DNA of 52,391 bases. Source: Flavobacteriales bacterium (GTDB lineage Bacteria; Bacteroidota; Bacteroidia; Flavobacteriales_D; Crocinitomicaceae). Positions within the stretch are counted from its first letter, which is position 1, and the number at the start of each line of letters is the position of its first letter. The position numbers were made by a program, and so were the translations under genes. The stretch is taken from the NCBI GenBank assembly GCA_947470515.1, contig CANITF010000020.1:1-52391 (forward strand). The letters are read 5' to 3'. Shown here piece by piece: positions 8,270 to 17,859 of the stretch. Below the pieces are notes generated by a model. It did no database searches and was not told the DNA's origin. It saw only the letters and a program-made list of their open reading frames with translations.

Positions 8270-10678
8270 TTAAAAGTTTCCTCTTAACGTCAAAATAAAA
8301 TTACGGCCTGGTGCAGAAATATTAGATGCAAACTGACGATAATTTTTATCCAAAATGTTTTCACATGCCACTTGCAGACCAACAAATTTGTTAAACTGAT
8401 ATCCTAATCGAACATTTACAGTATACCAAGATGGCATTCCTTGCGGCAACGCATATGCTTCATTATCTTCTCCTGACGGACTAAATTCAGCTATTTTTTT
8501 CATTGTACTGTAGTTCACAAATAAGTCAGCTCTGAATTTGTTTTGGTGAATTTGAAAACCAAACTTACCAAACATTGGCGGAATGTGATCTAACGGAATT
8601 GCAATTGAATCAGTAACAATGCGCGCATACGTATAGTTATAAGTTGCATAAGCTGTAACGTTATTATTCAACTTTGCATTCATATTTAATTCCAAACCAT
8701 ATAAGTATGCTTTGCTCGCATTTGTAGTTGCGACAACTTTACTCAATGTTCCAGCATACATAATAGAATCCTGTCCATTGTATGTGAAATTTTGAGTTGT
8801 TAACGCATTTCTATAAAGTGTATAATAACCTGTTGCTTGAAAAGTTAATATATTTCCAAAAGTATTTGAAATTCCAACTTCACCATTGTAAGTATATTCA
8901 GGTTTTAAGTTTGCATTCGGAACAGTAATATTACCAGCTGTTGATTCAAAAACTTTACTTAAATCATCAACGTTTGGTGCTCTAAATCCAGTCGAAACTA
9001 AAGCGGTAATGCGGCAATCTTCTGATGGCATATAAACTACACCTAAATTACCCGTTAATGCTGAATTATTCTGTTTCGCCTCTTTAAAAGGGAAATTAAA
9101 GAAGGTTGTGTCTGTAAATTTAGCATTCAATCCAACATTTGAAAAACGCAAGCCATCATTTAAGATTACTTTGTCTGTAATTTCCCATGTGTGCGTTGCA
9201 TAAACGGCAATTGAATTCATTTTTGCGCCACCCGACGCATAACGCGTATCTATAGGAGATTCTATATTAGTTGCAATATCTTTTGTGAAAGCTGTTGAAT
9301 TAACTTTATTGTACCAACCTTCTAATCCATAACGAAATTCGTGCTTTCCGATTTTCTTTGCCATATCAAGATTAGAAGTAATAATATCCAAGTTTTCAAA
9401 ACGGTTATTTTGATTTACCGTATTAAACTTTCTGTCAATACGGCTCTCTTCAATCTGCTGGTAACCCAAAATAAAACGTGCGTTATCATACATCTTATTT
9501 GACTTAGATAATTCCAATGTATAAGAGGCTAACAATCTATTTTGAGGACCGTAATTCCATTCAGCATATTTTGCTGTACCACCCGAAGTTTGCGTTAAAC
9601 GATCATAACGTGGTACATTTGAAGAAGTTGAATATTGTAAATTCACCAAATGCTTCACTGTTGAACTTTGTTGTAACAAGAATTTTTGCATTACATCAAT
9701 TTGAGTATAACCTGATCCTACTTGAACATTCGTATCTGCATTCACAAAAACAGAATCTTTGCCATCAACTCGTTCAACATACCAAGGACGAGAACCGAAA
9801 TTCCCAACTGATGGCTCACGATTAGCGCCTTGACGCAGATCACCATAATTAGAGTATGTAAAAGACGTCAAAGAACCAAACTTTTTACCTCCAACCGAAA
9901 TATTAGCATTTGCTGCGTACCCTTTATTTGCAGACATATAACGTGTGAAGGCGCCAGCTTTAACTTTAATTTTTCCATCAGTTGATAATAAAGGGTTTTT
10001 TGTCGTAAAGGACATGACTCCACCTAAAGCATCAGATCCATAAACAACGGATCCAGGTCCGAAAATCACCTCAACTCTTTCCATCATAGCATTATCTAAG
10101 GTGATAATATTTTGGACGTGTCCAGCTCTATAAATAGCCGTATTCATTCTCACACCATCAACAACCATTAAAACTTTGTTTGTTTCAAAACCACGGATGA
10201 TTGGACTTCCACCTCCAAGTTGACTTTTTTGAACAAATACGTTTCCAGTATTCGACATTACATCAGCGGTTGAACTTTGATTCATTGTTTGAATTTCAGA
10301 AGCTCGTAAAACTTGTATTTTCTGGGACACATCTTTTCGTTGTTCTTCAAATTTACTTGCCGACACAACAATTTCATTTATAGAATTGATGTTTTCTGAC
10401 ATTTTCAAACTATTTCCTTGCGCTTTAATTTGATCCAAGGAAATGGTAATTGGACTATACATTGCGTTTAAAAAAACCAATATTTGAGCTCCTTGTATAC
10501 CAGTTAGAACAACAATTCCAGATTGATTAGATTTGGTAATCAGTGTATTTTCATTTAATTTATAAACCTCAACATTTTCAATTGGTTGAAGTGAATTTTG
10601 GTCAATTATAGTAATTGACTGTGCCTGTGACATAAATAGTGTCGAGAGGCAAAACATAAGCAAGCCTATTTTTTTCAT
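8270..10678 (-). CDS. TonB-dependent outer membrane receptor (haem/haemoglobin-type plug)
   Basis: This 802-residue TonB-dependent transporter has a signal peptide (about 1-19), a short carboxypeptidase-regulatory-like domain (about 20-95), then the plug domain (about 105-235) and a 22-strand-type barrel ending in an aromatic residue (LRGNF). The plug has GGGSPIIRGFETNKVLMVVDGVRMN-type signatures, in two pieces GGGSPIIRGFE and VDGVRMN, typical of haem/haemoglobin receptors, followed by EVIFGPGSVVYGSDALGGVM. A haem or related iron substrate is inference from plug similarity; no haem-processing gene lies alongside. A small gene 58 nt upstream on the same strand is its likely operon partner. No Fur box was recognised. 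Confidence 0.85.
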   Translation of the reverse strand: MKKIGLLMFCLSTLFMSQAQSITIIDQNSLQPIENVEVYKLNENTLITKSNQSGIVVLTGIQGAQILVFLNAMYSPITISLDQIKAQGNSLKMSENINSINEIVVSASKFEEQRKDVSQKIQVLRASEIQTMNQSSTADVMSNTGNVFVQKSQLGGGSPIIRGFETNKVLMVVDGVRMNTAIYRAGHVQNIITLDNAMMERVEVIFGPGSVVYGSDALGGVMSFTTKNPLLSTDGKIKVKAGAFTRYMSANKGYAANANISVGGKKFGSLTSFTYSNYGDLRQGANREPSVGNFGSRPWYVERVDGKDSVFVNADTNVQVGSGYTQIDVMQKFLLQQSSTVKHLVNLQYSTSSNVPRYDRLTQTSGGTAKYAEWNYGPQNRLLASYTLELSKSNKMYDNARFILGYQQIEESRIDRKFNTVNQNNRFENLDIITSNLDMAKKIGKHEFRYGLEGWYNKVNSTAFTKDIATNIESPIDTRYASGGAKMNSIAVYATHTWEITDKVILNDGLRFSNVGLNAKFTDTTFFNFPFKEAKQNNSALTGNLGVVYMPSEDCRITALVSTGFRAPNVDDLSKVFESTAGNITVPNANLKPEYTYNGEVGISNTFGNILTFQATGYYTLYRNALTTQNFTYNGQDSIMYAGTLSKVVATTNASKAYLYGLELNMNAKLNNNVTAYATYNYTYARIVTDSIAIPLDHIPPMFGKFGFQIHQNKFRADLFVNYSTMKKIAEFSPSGEDNEAYALPQGMPSWYTVNVRLGYQFNKFVGLQVACENILDKNYRQFASNISAPGRNFILTLRGNF

Positions 10679-10736
10679 AAGAAATTTCTTTATAATTAAT
10701 AATTGCAGAATCTTGTTAGATTCTGAGCTAGAATTA

Positions 10737-11267
10737 CTAAGAAATTTGTGGTGGTGGAGAATCTATTTGAATAGACTTAATGGATGAAAGATCCAAATAA
10801 ATGAAAGTCCACGTGTTGTTTTCTTTTGAAGAAATAATATTAATATCAACATTAATATTCGATAGCAAAGCAGGCGTTTGAAATAATTTAAATAAACTAG
10901 AAACTGGTTTATGTTGATTATCATCACACAAATTTGAGGAAACATTCTGATTCAATTTTGCAAAAAGCACTTTTTCTTGTTTATCCGAAATACATTCTAA
11001 ATGAGTTATTCCATTTGAGTTTGACTTCCTAACAACATCATAAAGATTACCATTCAGATCAAACTCATTTTTCTCCAACCAAACAAGCTCTTTTAATTGA
11101 TTTGAATTAAAATCAAAGATTACGAGTTTATCTTTAGATACTCCCTGTTTTAATTGAGATTTGATTTCCTTTTTTAATTGATAATGTGCAAATTCAAAAT
11201 AACCTACAAATCCGATGATTTGAAAAGTTAAAAGAATCAATAAACTAAATGAGACTAGTTTTCGCAC
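10737..11267 (-). CDS. Membrane-anchored small protein upstream of TonB receptor
   Basis: The 176-residue protein has one N-terminal hydrophobic segment (MRKLVSFSLLILLTFQIIGF) and an extracytoplasmic part with few motifs, ending SPPPQIS. Proteins of this design are common directly upstream of TonB-dependent receptors in Bacteroidota, and that position holds here; their function is not known to me. I choose the GTG at 11267 because the TTG 33 nt upstream lies on the far side of a promoter box (11271-11278) and would give an odd N terminus. A role in regulating or assisting the receptor is a guess from position only. Confidence 0.65.
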   Translation of the reverse strand: MRKLVSFSLLILLTFQIIGFVGYFEFAHYQLKKEIKSQLKQGVSKDKLVIFDFNSNQLKELVWLEKNEFDLNGNLYDVVRKSNSNGITHLECISDKQEKVLFAKLNQNVSSNLCDDNQHKPVSSLFKLFQTPALLSNINVDINIISSKENNTWTFIYLDLSSIKSIQIDSPPPQIS

Positions 11268-11270
11268 AAT

Positions 11271-11278
11271 CAAAAGTA
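11271..11278 (-). promoter_or_regulatory. -7 box for the TonB-partner gene
   Basis: On the minus strand TACTTTTG fits TAnnTTTG and lies 3 nt before the GTG at 11267, giving a leaderless transcript that would continue into the TonB receptor gene. Confidence 0.4.
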
Positions 11279-11341
11279 TAACTTTGCATGGTAAAATCAA
11301 ATAGCTAACAGAGAATTACAAAATAAAATATACTAATCTAA

Positions 11342-11974
11342 ATGCAAGGATTCCTCAAATCAACTAAAACTTTTCGATATTCAACAATTGGAAATCCTGA
11401 AACTGCAAAAACTATTATTTATGCACTTCATGGTTACGGTCAATTATCAGAATATTTTATTCGAAAATTTGAGAATTTACAAAATGATTGTTTCATTGTT
11501 GCACCAGAAGGAATGCACCGTTTTTATTTAAAAGGTTCTTCAGGTCGAGTTGGTGCTTCTTGGATGACAAAAGAAGATAGGGACAATGATATTTCAGATA
11601 ATTTAAATTGGCTGAATCAATTAGCTGATGAATTGGCAGCAAAACATCAATTTGAAAAGATAATTCTATTAGGTTTTTCGCAAGGAGGAGCAACTGCATT
11701 AAGATGGTTTCATAAGAGTAGAATAAAAATTGATCAATTAATCATTTGGGCTGCTGTCTTCCCTCCAGATTTAATCGTTAAAGAAGAATTGGTTAATTCC
11801 AATTCTCGAAATAGATTTTTTGTAATTGGAAAAGAGGATGAATTTTATTCCGAAAATCAAAGAAATGAACTTATTGACTGTTACAATTCCGCTGGATTTA
11901 TATCTTCAATTTACGATGGTAATCACGATATTGACTTAGAAACATTGAAATCGCTTCTTAATTCTGCTAATTAA
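11342..11974 (+). CDS. Alpha/beta hydrolase, phospholipase/carboxylesterase family
   Basis: The 210-residue cytoplasmic protein has the alpha/beta-hydrolase core of the bacterial esterase (YpfH/acyl-protein-thioesterase) family. The oxyanion strand IYALHGYG is near residue 30, the nucleophile elbow GFSQGG near residue 120, the acid in VIGKEDEFY near 165, and the catalytic His in GNHDI near 195. It has no signal peptide. Substrate is unknown; short-chain esters are the family norm. It is followed 61 nt later by the LolA-like gene but the two need not be functionally linked. Confidence 0.85.
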   Translation: MQGFLKSTKTFRYSTIGNPETAKTIIYALHGYGQLSEYFIRKFENLQNDCFIVAPEGMHRFYLKGSSGRVGASWMTKEDRDNDISDNLNWLNQLADELAAKHQFEKIILLGFSQGGATALRWFHKSRIKIDQLIIWAAVFPPDLIVKEELVNSNSRNRFFVIGKEDEFYSENQRNELIDCYNSAGFISSIYDGNHDIDLETLKSLLNSAN

Positions 11975-12035
11975 GTTGAATTTAATATTTTTTATTTGGC
12001 ACAATTTCTGATATTTGCACCGAAAACAAACGAAC

Positions 12036-12671
12036 ATGAAATTATTTCTTACACTTTTAGTCTTATTATCTTTTAACAGTTTTGGTCAAGATGCTAAATC
12101 TCAGGGCATTTTAGATAAGCTTTCAACAAAAATGAAGACTCAAAAATCATTTTACATTGAATTCACGGCAAATATTAAAAATGCAACAAACGGTTCAAAT
12201 GAAAGTGAAACAGGCAAAGGTTGGGTAAAAGGTGATAAATTCTATGCTTCATATGGCGACAATACTATCATCTCTAATGGAATTAAATCTTGGACAATTG
12301 TAAAAGAAGAAAAGTCTGTATATGAAACAGATGCCAATGAAGCTGGAGATGAAGGGATGAATCCTAAAAAATTAATGACAATTTGGGAAAGTGGCTTTAA
12401 AAACAAATACGAAAAAGAAGATAAATTAAACAATGAGGTTGTTCACATGATTTATTTATACCCAAAGAATCCAGCGAAGGTTGACTATCACACTATCATT
12501 TTATATATTTCCAAGACTTCTAATGAATTGAAGAAGGCTATTATGAAAGCAAAGGATGGAACGGTAATGACATATACCCTTACAAAGTTTCAATCAAATC
12601 CAACAATTGAGGATACGAAGTTTGTGTTTGACATCAAGAAATACCCAGGATATACTTTAATCAAAGATTAA
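12036..12671 (+). CDS. LolA-like periplasmic lipoprotein carrier
   Basis: The protein has 211 residues, a cleavable signal peptide (MKLFLTLLVLLSFNSFGQ) and the half-barrel fold pattern of LolA: an N-terminal helix (ILDKLSTKMKTQKSFYIEFTA), a run of beta strands with GKGWVKGDKFYASYGDNTIISNGIKSW, and a C-terminal FVFDIKKYPGYTLIKD. LolA proteins carry lipoproteins across the periplasm. Many Bacteroidota have several LolA-like copies, so the housekeeping role is likely but not certain. The start at 12036 gives the signal peptide directly; a TTG at 12015 is less likely. Confidence 0.82.
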   Translation: MKLFLTLLVLLSFNSFGQDAKSQGILDKLSTKMKTQKSFYIEFTANIKNATNGSNESETGKGWVKGDKFYASYGDNTIISNGIKSWTIVKEEKSVYETDANEAGDEGMNPKKLMTIWESGFKNKYEKEDKLNNEVVHMIYLYPKNPAKVDYHTIILYISKTSNELKKAIMKAKDGTVMTYTLTKFQSNPTIEDTKFVFDIKKYPGYTLIKD

Positions 12672-12685
12672 AATTAGAACATTTC

Positions 12686-12721
12686 AAAAAAGGCTTTCGT
12701 CAATTGACGAAAGCCTTTTTT
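12686..12721. terminator. Perfect 36-bp palindromic bidirectional terminator
   Basis: The two arms (12686-12703 and 12704-12721) are exact reverse complements, with A-run, AGGCTTTCGTCAA core and T-run. It terminates the LolA-like gene on plus and the helicase gene on minus, whose stop codon begins within its T-run. Confidence 0.9.
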
Positions 12722-14074
12722 TTATTTCTTCTTTTTTAGTTTCTGACCTTTCGTCTTAGGTCTACCATATTTTTCTTGCTTGGCTTTTTTCCAGTCTTTT
12801 CTAACATTGACTTTTTGATTTTTTGCTGATTTCTCATGAAAAGCATCACCAACATTTTCTCTTTTAGGAATTTTAATGTCAACATTCGGCATATTGATTT
12901 TCGGTTCCTCATCGAAAATCAATTCTGTTGAGATTTCTAAATCAGCAGGCAATTTCAAATACGTGATTTTGATTTTACCTAAACCTTCATCAATTCTGTC
13001 ATTCAATGTTTTTTCAAATTCCGAGAATAAACTAATTGCTTCACCCTCTTGGTCAGCTCTACCTGTTCTACCAACCCTGTGGATGAAATTCTCAAAATCA
13101 TCCGGTGCATCAAAATTGATAACATGCGTCACTTTTGAGATATCCATTCCTCTCGAAATAATATCAGTTGCAATCAAAATTGTTGTTTCTCCACTGTGAA
13201 ATTTATTTACAGCATTGAACCTGAAATTTTGTGATTTATTCGAATGGATTACACCCAAACGATCTTCAAATTTCTGCGACAATCTTTCGTAAACAACGTC
13301 AGCATACGATTTACTAGAAACGAAAACTAATACTTTTTCCATTTCTTTGGTTGTCGAAAGTAATTGTTCAAGTAGATTTAATTTTGTGTTGAAATTAGGA
13401 ACTTTATATCCAGTTAAAAGGATGTTTTCTAATGGTGTTCCAGCTGGAGCTGCTTCAATTTTCACTGGTGAGATAAAATAATCTTCCAGCAACACTTCAA
13501 CTTCTTCATTCATTGTTGCTGAAAACAACATACTTTGTTTCTTCTCAGGTAAAAGTTCTAAAACATTTTTCAATTGGTGTCTAAATCCAAGATTAAACAT
13601 TTCGTCAACTTCATCAACTACCAACTTTTTAATCCCTTTCAAGACTAAATCACCCCTCAATACCAAATCCAATAACCTACCTGGCGTTGCAACTAAAACA
13701 TCCAATCCTAAACTAACTTGTTCAGCTTGTGTTCTAATATTAACGCCACCGTAAACCCCTACAACTGTTAAAGTCATATGAGTAGTAAGCTTCTCGACTG
13801 TTTCAACAACTTGAGCAACCAACTCCCTTGTTGGAACAATAATCAATATTTGAGGAAGCCTGTCTTTAGAGAAATTCCATTGTCTTAAGCACGGTAATAA
13901 AAATGCTAATGTCTTACCTGTCCCCGTTTGAGCAATTCCCAACATATCTTTACCTGACATGATCACTGGAAATGCTTTCACTTGTATTGTTGTAGGATGG
14001 ATATATCCCAACTCGTCTAATGCATTAAATAATTGCTTATTGAGATTTAAATCTTTAAAAGTTATTTCGTCCAT
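12722..14074 (-). CDS. DEAD-box RNA helicase (motif II DEVD)
   Basis: The 450-residue helicase has all core motifs: Q-motif region (TFKDLNLNKQLFNAL and PTTIQ), Walker A AQTGTGKT, Ia PTRELVAQ, Ib TPGRL, II VDEVDEMF, III SAT, and in the second RecA domain VFVSSK, ATDIISRGMDI and HRVGRTGR. Motif II reads DEVD in place of DEAD, a tolerated variant. A Lys-rich tail (RKDWKKAKQEKYGRPKTKG then QKLKKKK) should bind RNA non-specifically. Such enzymes act in ribosome assembly or mRNA turnover. It has its own transcription unit, separated from the upstream E1 gene by a REP-like palindrome. Confidence 0.93.
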   Translation of the reverse strand: MDEITFKDLNLNKQLFNALDELGYIHPTTIQVKAFPVIMSGKDMLGIAQTGTGKTLAFLLPCLRQWNFSKDRLPQILIIVPTRELVAQVVETVEKLTTHMTLTVVGVYGGVNIRTQAEQVSLGLDVLVATPGRLLDLVLRGDLVLKGIKKLVVDEVDEMFNLGFRHQLKNVLELLPEKKQSMLFSATMNEEVEVLLEDYFISPVKIEAAPAGTPLENILLTGYKVPNFNTKLNLLEQLLSTTKEMEKVLVFVSSKSYADVVYERLSQKFEDRLGVIHSNKSQNFRFNAVNKFHSGETTILIATDIISRGMDISKVTHVINFDAPDDFENFIHRVGRTGRADQEGEAISLFSEFEKTLNDRIDEGLGKIKITYLKLPADLEISTELIFDEEPKINMPNVDIKIPKRENVGDAFHEKSAKNQKVNVRKDWKKAKQEKYGRPKTKGQKLKKKK

Positions 14075-14100
14075 TCTTGTTTATTTGGGATTCAGGATTT

Positions 14101-14144
14101 GTCACTTCGACCCTTCGATAAACTCAGGGGTCGAGCTCAGTGAC
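14101..14144. repeat. REP-like palindromic element
   Basis: GTCACTTCGACCC (14101-14113) pairs with 14128-14144, which carries a 4-nt bulge, around a 14-nt loop. The wording (TCACTTCGA..., ...CTCAGTGACC) is that of short intergenic palindromes dispersed in many Bacteroidota genomes. It is much richer in GC than its surroundings. It lies between the E1 and helicase genes and may also act as a terminator. Confidence 0.7.
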
Positions 14145-14152
14145 CAAATTAT

Positions 14153-16153
14153 TTAATAATTAAGTAAATCATTTATAGCGGTTTTCAAGCGTTCTTTTGG
14201 TAAAAATTGATTTTCTAATGTTTCTGCGAATGGAATTGGCGTATCTAATGAAGCAACTCTTTTTACTGGAGCATCTAAATTATTAAAACAATTCTCATTG
14301 ATTAAGGCAACCAACTCTCCTCCTATTCCACCAGTCATGCAGTCTTCATGTAAAACAATTACTTTTCCAGTTTTATTTGCCGCATTGTAAACCGCATTTG
14401 TATCTATAGGTAAAAGTGTTCTTAAATCAACTATTTCAGCTGTAATATTTGGTAACATTTCAATTGCTTCTGTTGCCCAATGAACTCCCATTCCGTATGT
14501 TATGATTGTTAAATCTGAACCTTCGGTAACAGTTCTTGCTTTACCTATTTCAACCGTGTAATAGTCATTCGGGATTTCTTCCTTCAAACTTCTATATAAA
14601 TTTTTATGTTCAAAGATCATTACTGGATTTGGATCTTCAATCGCAGCGTTCATTAATCCTTTTGCATCGTAAGGTGTTGAAGGATACACTACTTTTAATC
14701 CTGGCGTATGTGTAAACCACGCTTCATTACTTTGAGAATGAAAAGGTCCTGCAGCGGAACCAGCACCAGTTGGCATTCTTACAACAACATCTGCATTTTG
14801 CGCCCAACGCCAGTGCATTTTAGCTAAATTATTGATGATTTGATTGAATCCACATGTTACAAAATCTGCAAATTGCATTTCAACAATAGCTTTCATTCCT
14901 GAAATGGATAATCCTAGACCAGCACCAACGATTGCAGATTCACAAATTGGCGTATTTCGAACACGGTCCGTCCCAAATTGATCGACAAAACCCTCAGTCA
15001 CTTTAAAAGCACCACCGTATTCAGCAATATCTTGTCCCATAATAACTAATTCCGGATATTTTTCCATCGATTGGCGCAATCCATCTTGAATAGCATCAAT
15101 AAATCGTTTTTCAGATTTGTCACCGTTCCCTTCAATTACGATTTGCTCAAAAGGTGCGTAAACGTCTTTTATTTCTTCTTCAATTGAGGTATTTATTGGA
15201 CTTTCTGCTTGCGCAATATCAAATCCAGCTTGAATTTCATTTTTTAGATCGGTTCGAATTTTCTCAATTTCCACTTCACTCAAAATCCCTAACTCTTTCA
15301 AATACAATTCGAAATTCATTATAGGATCTTGTTTTGACCATTCATCTTGTAATCCTTCAGGATAATATTTTGTTCCAGACGCTTCTTCATGACCGCGCAT
15401 TCTAAACGTCATCAATTCCAATAAATACGGTTTTGGATTTTCTCTAATGTCCTCGTTTATTTTTCTGACAGCGCGAATAACATCCAAGATATTATTCCCA
15501 TTCACTTGGACAGCCTCCATGCCGTATCCAATACCTTTGTCTATAAATTGTTTACATCGAAATTGTTCAGCTGACGGAGTTGATAAACCCCAACAATTAT
15601 TCTCTACTGCAAAAATTACTGGTAAATCCCAAACTGATGCAACATTTAATGATTCATGAAAATCTCCTTCAGAAGCACCACCATCACCTGTAAAAACAAT
15701 CGTTGACTTCTTTTCTTTACGCAATTTAGCTGCTAATGCAATTCCATCTGCTATTCCCAATTGTGGTCCGAGATGAGAAATCATTCCGACTAGCTTATAT
15801 TCTTGTGTTCCAAAATGGAAAGAACGATCTCTGCCTTTTGTGAATCCAGATATTTTCCCCTGAAACTGTGAGAACAATCTATTCATTGGAATTCCACGTG
15901 TTGTAAAAACCCCTAAATTTCTGTGCATAGGCAAAATATACTCATCATCATTCATTGCATAAGCACAACCAACAGATATTCCTTCTTGCCCCCAACCAGA
16001 AAACCATTTTGTAATTTTCCCTTGACGCAATAAAATGAGCATTTTTTCTTCAATTAAACGAGGTTTAATCAACGTTTTATATATAACCAGCAATTCCTGA
16101 TCATCAAATCCTTCGCGGTTAAATTCAATATGTCTTTGTTCTAAAACTTCCAT
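14153..16153 (-). CDS. Fused alpha/beta E1 of branched-chain or related 2-oxoacid dehydrogenase
   Basis: One 666-residue polypeptide contains both E1 subunits of a 2-oxoacid dehydrogenase. The N-terminal half is the thiamine-diphosphate-binding alpha part (MHRNLGVFTTRG near residue 75, GRDRSFHFGT, and the ThDP motif GDGGASEGDFHESLN near 155). The C-terminal half from about residue 345 is the transketolase-like beta part (IMGQDIAEYGGAFKVTEG, ESAIVGAGLG, VEMQFADF and the final transketolase C domain with HEDCMTGGIGGE). E1 decarboxylates the oxoacid and passes the acyl group to lipoyl-E2. The fused form is common in Bacteroidota and is usually assigned to 2-oxoisovalerate; pyruvate is possible. 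No E2 or E3 gene lies nearby. Confidence 0.9.
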   Translation of the reverse strand: MEVLEQRHIEFNREGFDDQELLVIYKTLIKPRLIEEKMLILLRQGKITKWFSGWGQEGISVGCAYAMNDDEYILPMHRNLGVFTTRGIPMNRLFSQFQGKISGFTKGRDRSFHFGTQEYKLVGMISHLGPQLGIADGIALAAKLRKEKKSTIVFTGDGGASEGDFHESLNVASVWDLPVIFAVENNCWGLSTPSAEQFRCKQFIDKGIGYGMEAVQVNGNNILDVIRAVRKINEDIRENPKPYLLELMTFRMRGHEEASGTKYYPEGLQDEWSKQDPIMNFELYLKELGILSEVEIEKIRTDLKNEIQAGFDIAQAESPINTSIEEEIKDVYAPFEQIVIEGNGDKSEKRFIDAIQDGLRQSMEKYPELVIMGQDIAEYGGAFKVTEGFVDQFGTDRVRNTPICESAIVGAGLGLSISGMKAIVEMQFADFVTCGFNQIINNLAKMHWRWAQNADVVVRMPTGAGSAAGPFHSQSNEAWFTHTPGLKVVYPSTPYDAKGLMNAAIEDPNPVMIFEHKNLYRSLKEEIPNDYYTVEIGKARTVTEGSDLTIITYGMGVHWATEAIEMLPNITAEIVDLRTLLPIDTNAVYNAANKTGKVIVLHEDCMTGGIGGELVALINENCFNNLDAPVKRVASLDTPIPFAETLENQFLPKERLKTAINDLLNY

Positions 16154-16179
16154 CGTTCTATTTCTTGAAATTGAGAATG

Positions 16180-16187
16180 CAAAATTA
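16180..16187 (-). promoter_or_regulatory. -7 box for the E1 gene
   Basis: On the minus strand TAATTTTG fits TAnnTTTG and lies 26 nt before the ATG at 16153, giving a short conventional leader. Confidence 0.4.
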
Positions 16188-16240
16188 ACCCAATTTGTTG
16201 CAGGAAACAGTTATTTCTTTTAAATCTTTCCTTAAAACAA

Positions 16241-16268
16241 AAAAGGTTGACCCGAAGACCAACCTTTT
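16241..16268. terminator. Terminator of gdhA
   Basis: A 9-bp stem (16241-16249 with 16260-16268, AAAAGGTTG/CAACCTTTT) with a 10-nt loop lies 18 nt downstream of the gdhA stop and is followed on the minus strand by a T-rich stretch. Confidence 0.75.
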
Positions 16269-16286
16269 CAAAACTTATTATTAAGA

Positions 16287-17645
<1,359 letters not shown>

Positions 17646-17669
17646 TTAAATTTTTTAAAATCAACACGG

Positions 17670-17677
17670 CAAATGTA
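17670..17677 (-). promoter_or_regulatory. -7 box for gdhA
   Basis: On the minus strand TACATTTG fits TAnnTTTG, 27 nt before the gdhA ATG. The rest of the 217-nt divergent region holds a second box for the plus-strand gene and nothing else I recognise. Confidence 0.45.
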
Positions 17678-17819
17678 AATATTTTTTAAAGGAATCATTC
17701 GCAAAACGTATAATAAAGTTTAATTCATTGAAACTATGTATCTATTCACTCAAACATGCGAAATATTCAAGAATACAAGAATAAGACAAAATAGTTCCAA
17801 GCTTTAACGCAACTATCTT

Positions 17820-17827
17820 TAACTTTG
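17820..17827 (+). promoter_or_regulatory. -7 box for the T9SS cargo gene
   Basis: TAACTTTG fits TAnnTTTG and precedes the ATG at 17860 by 32 nt. No clear -33 element. Confidence 0.4.
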
Positions 17828-17859
17828 TGCGTCTAGAATTTGTAAATAATTTTTAACCT

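Noticed and set aside
13610-13625. DEVD in place of DEAD as a sign of an inactive helicase
   Set aside because: The Asp-Glu-x-Asp pattern is intact and Val at this place is a known tolerated variant; all other motifs are present.
14153-16153. Frame fusion of E1 alpha and beta as an assembly artefact
   Set aside because: The reading is uninterrupted, has a normal linker, and fused E1 proteins are well known in Bacteroidota.
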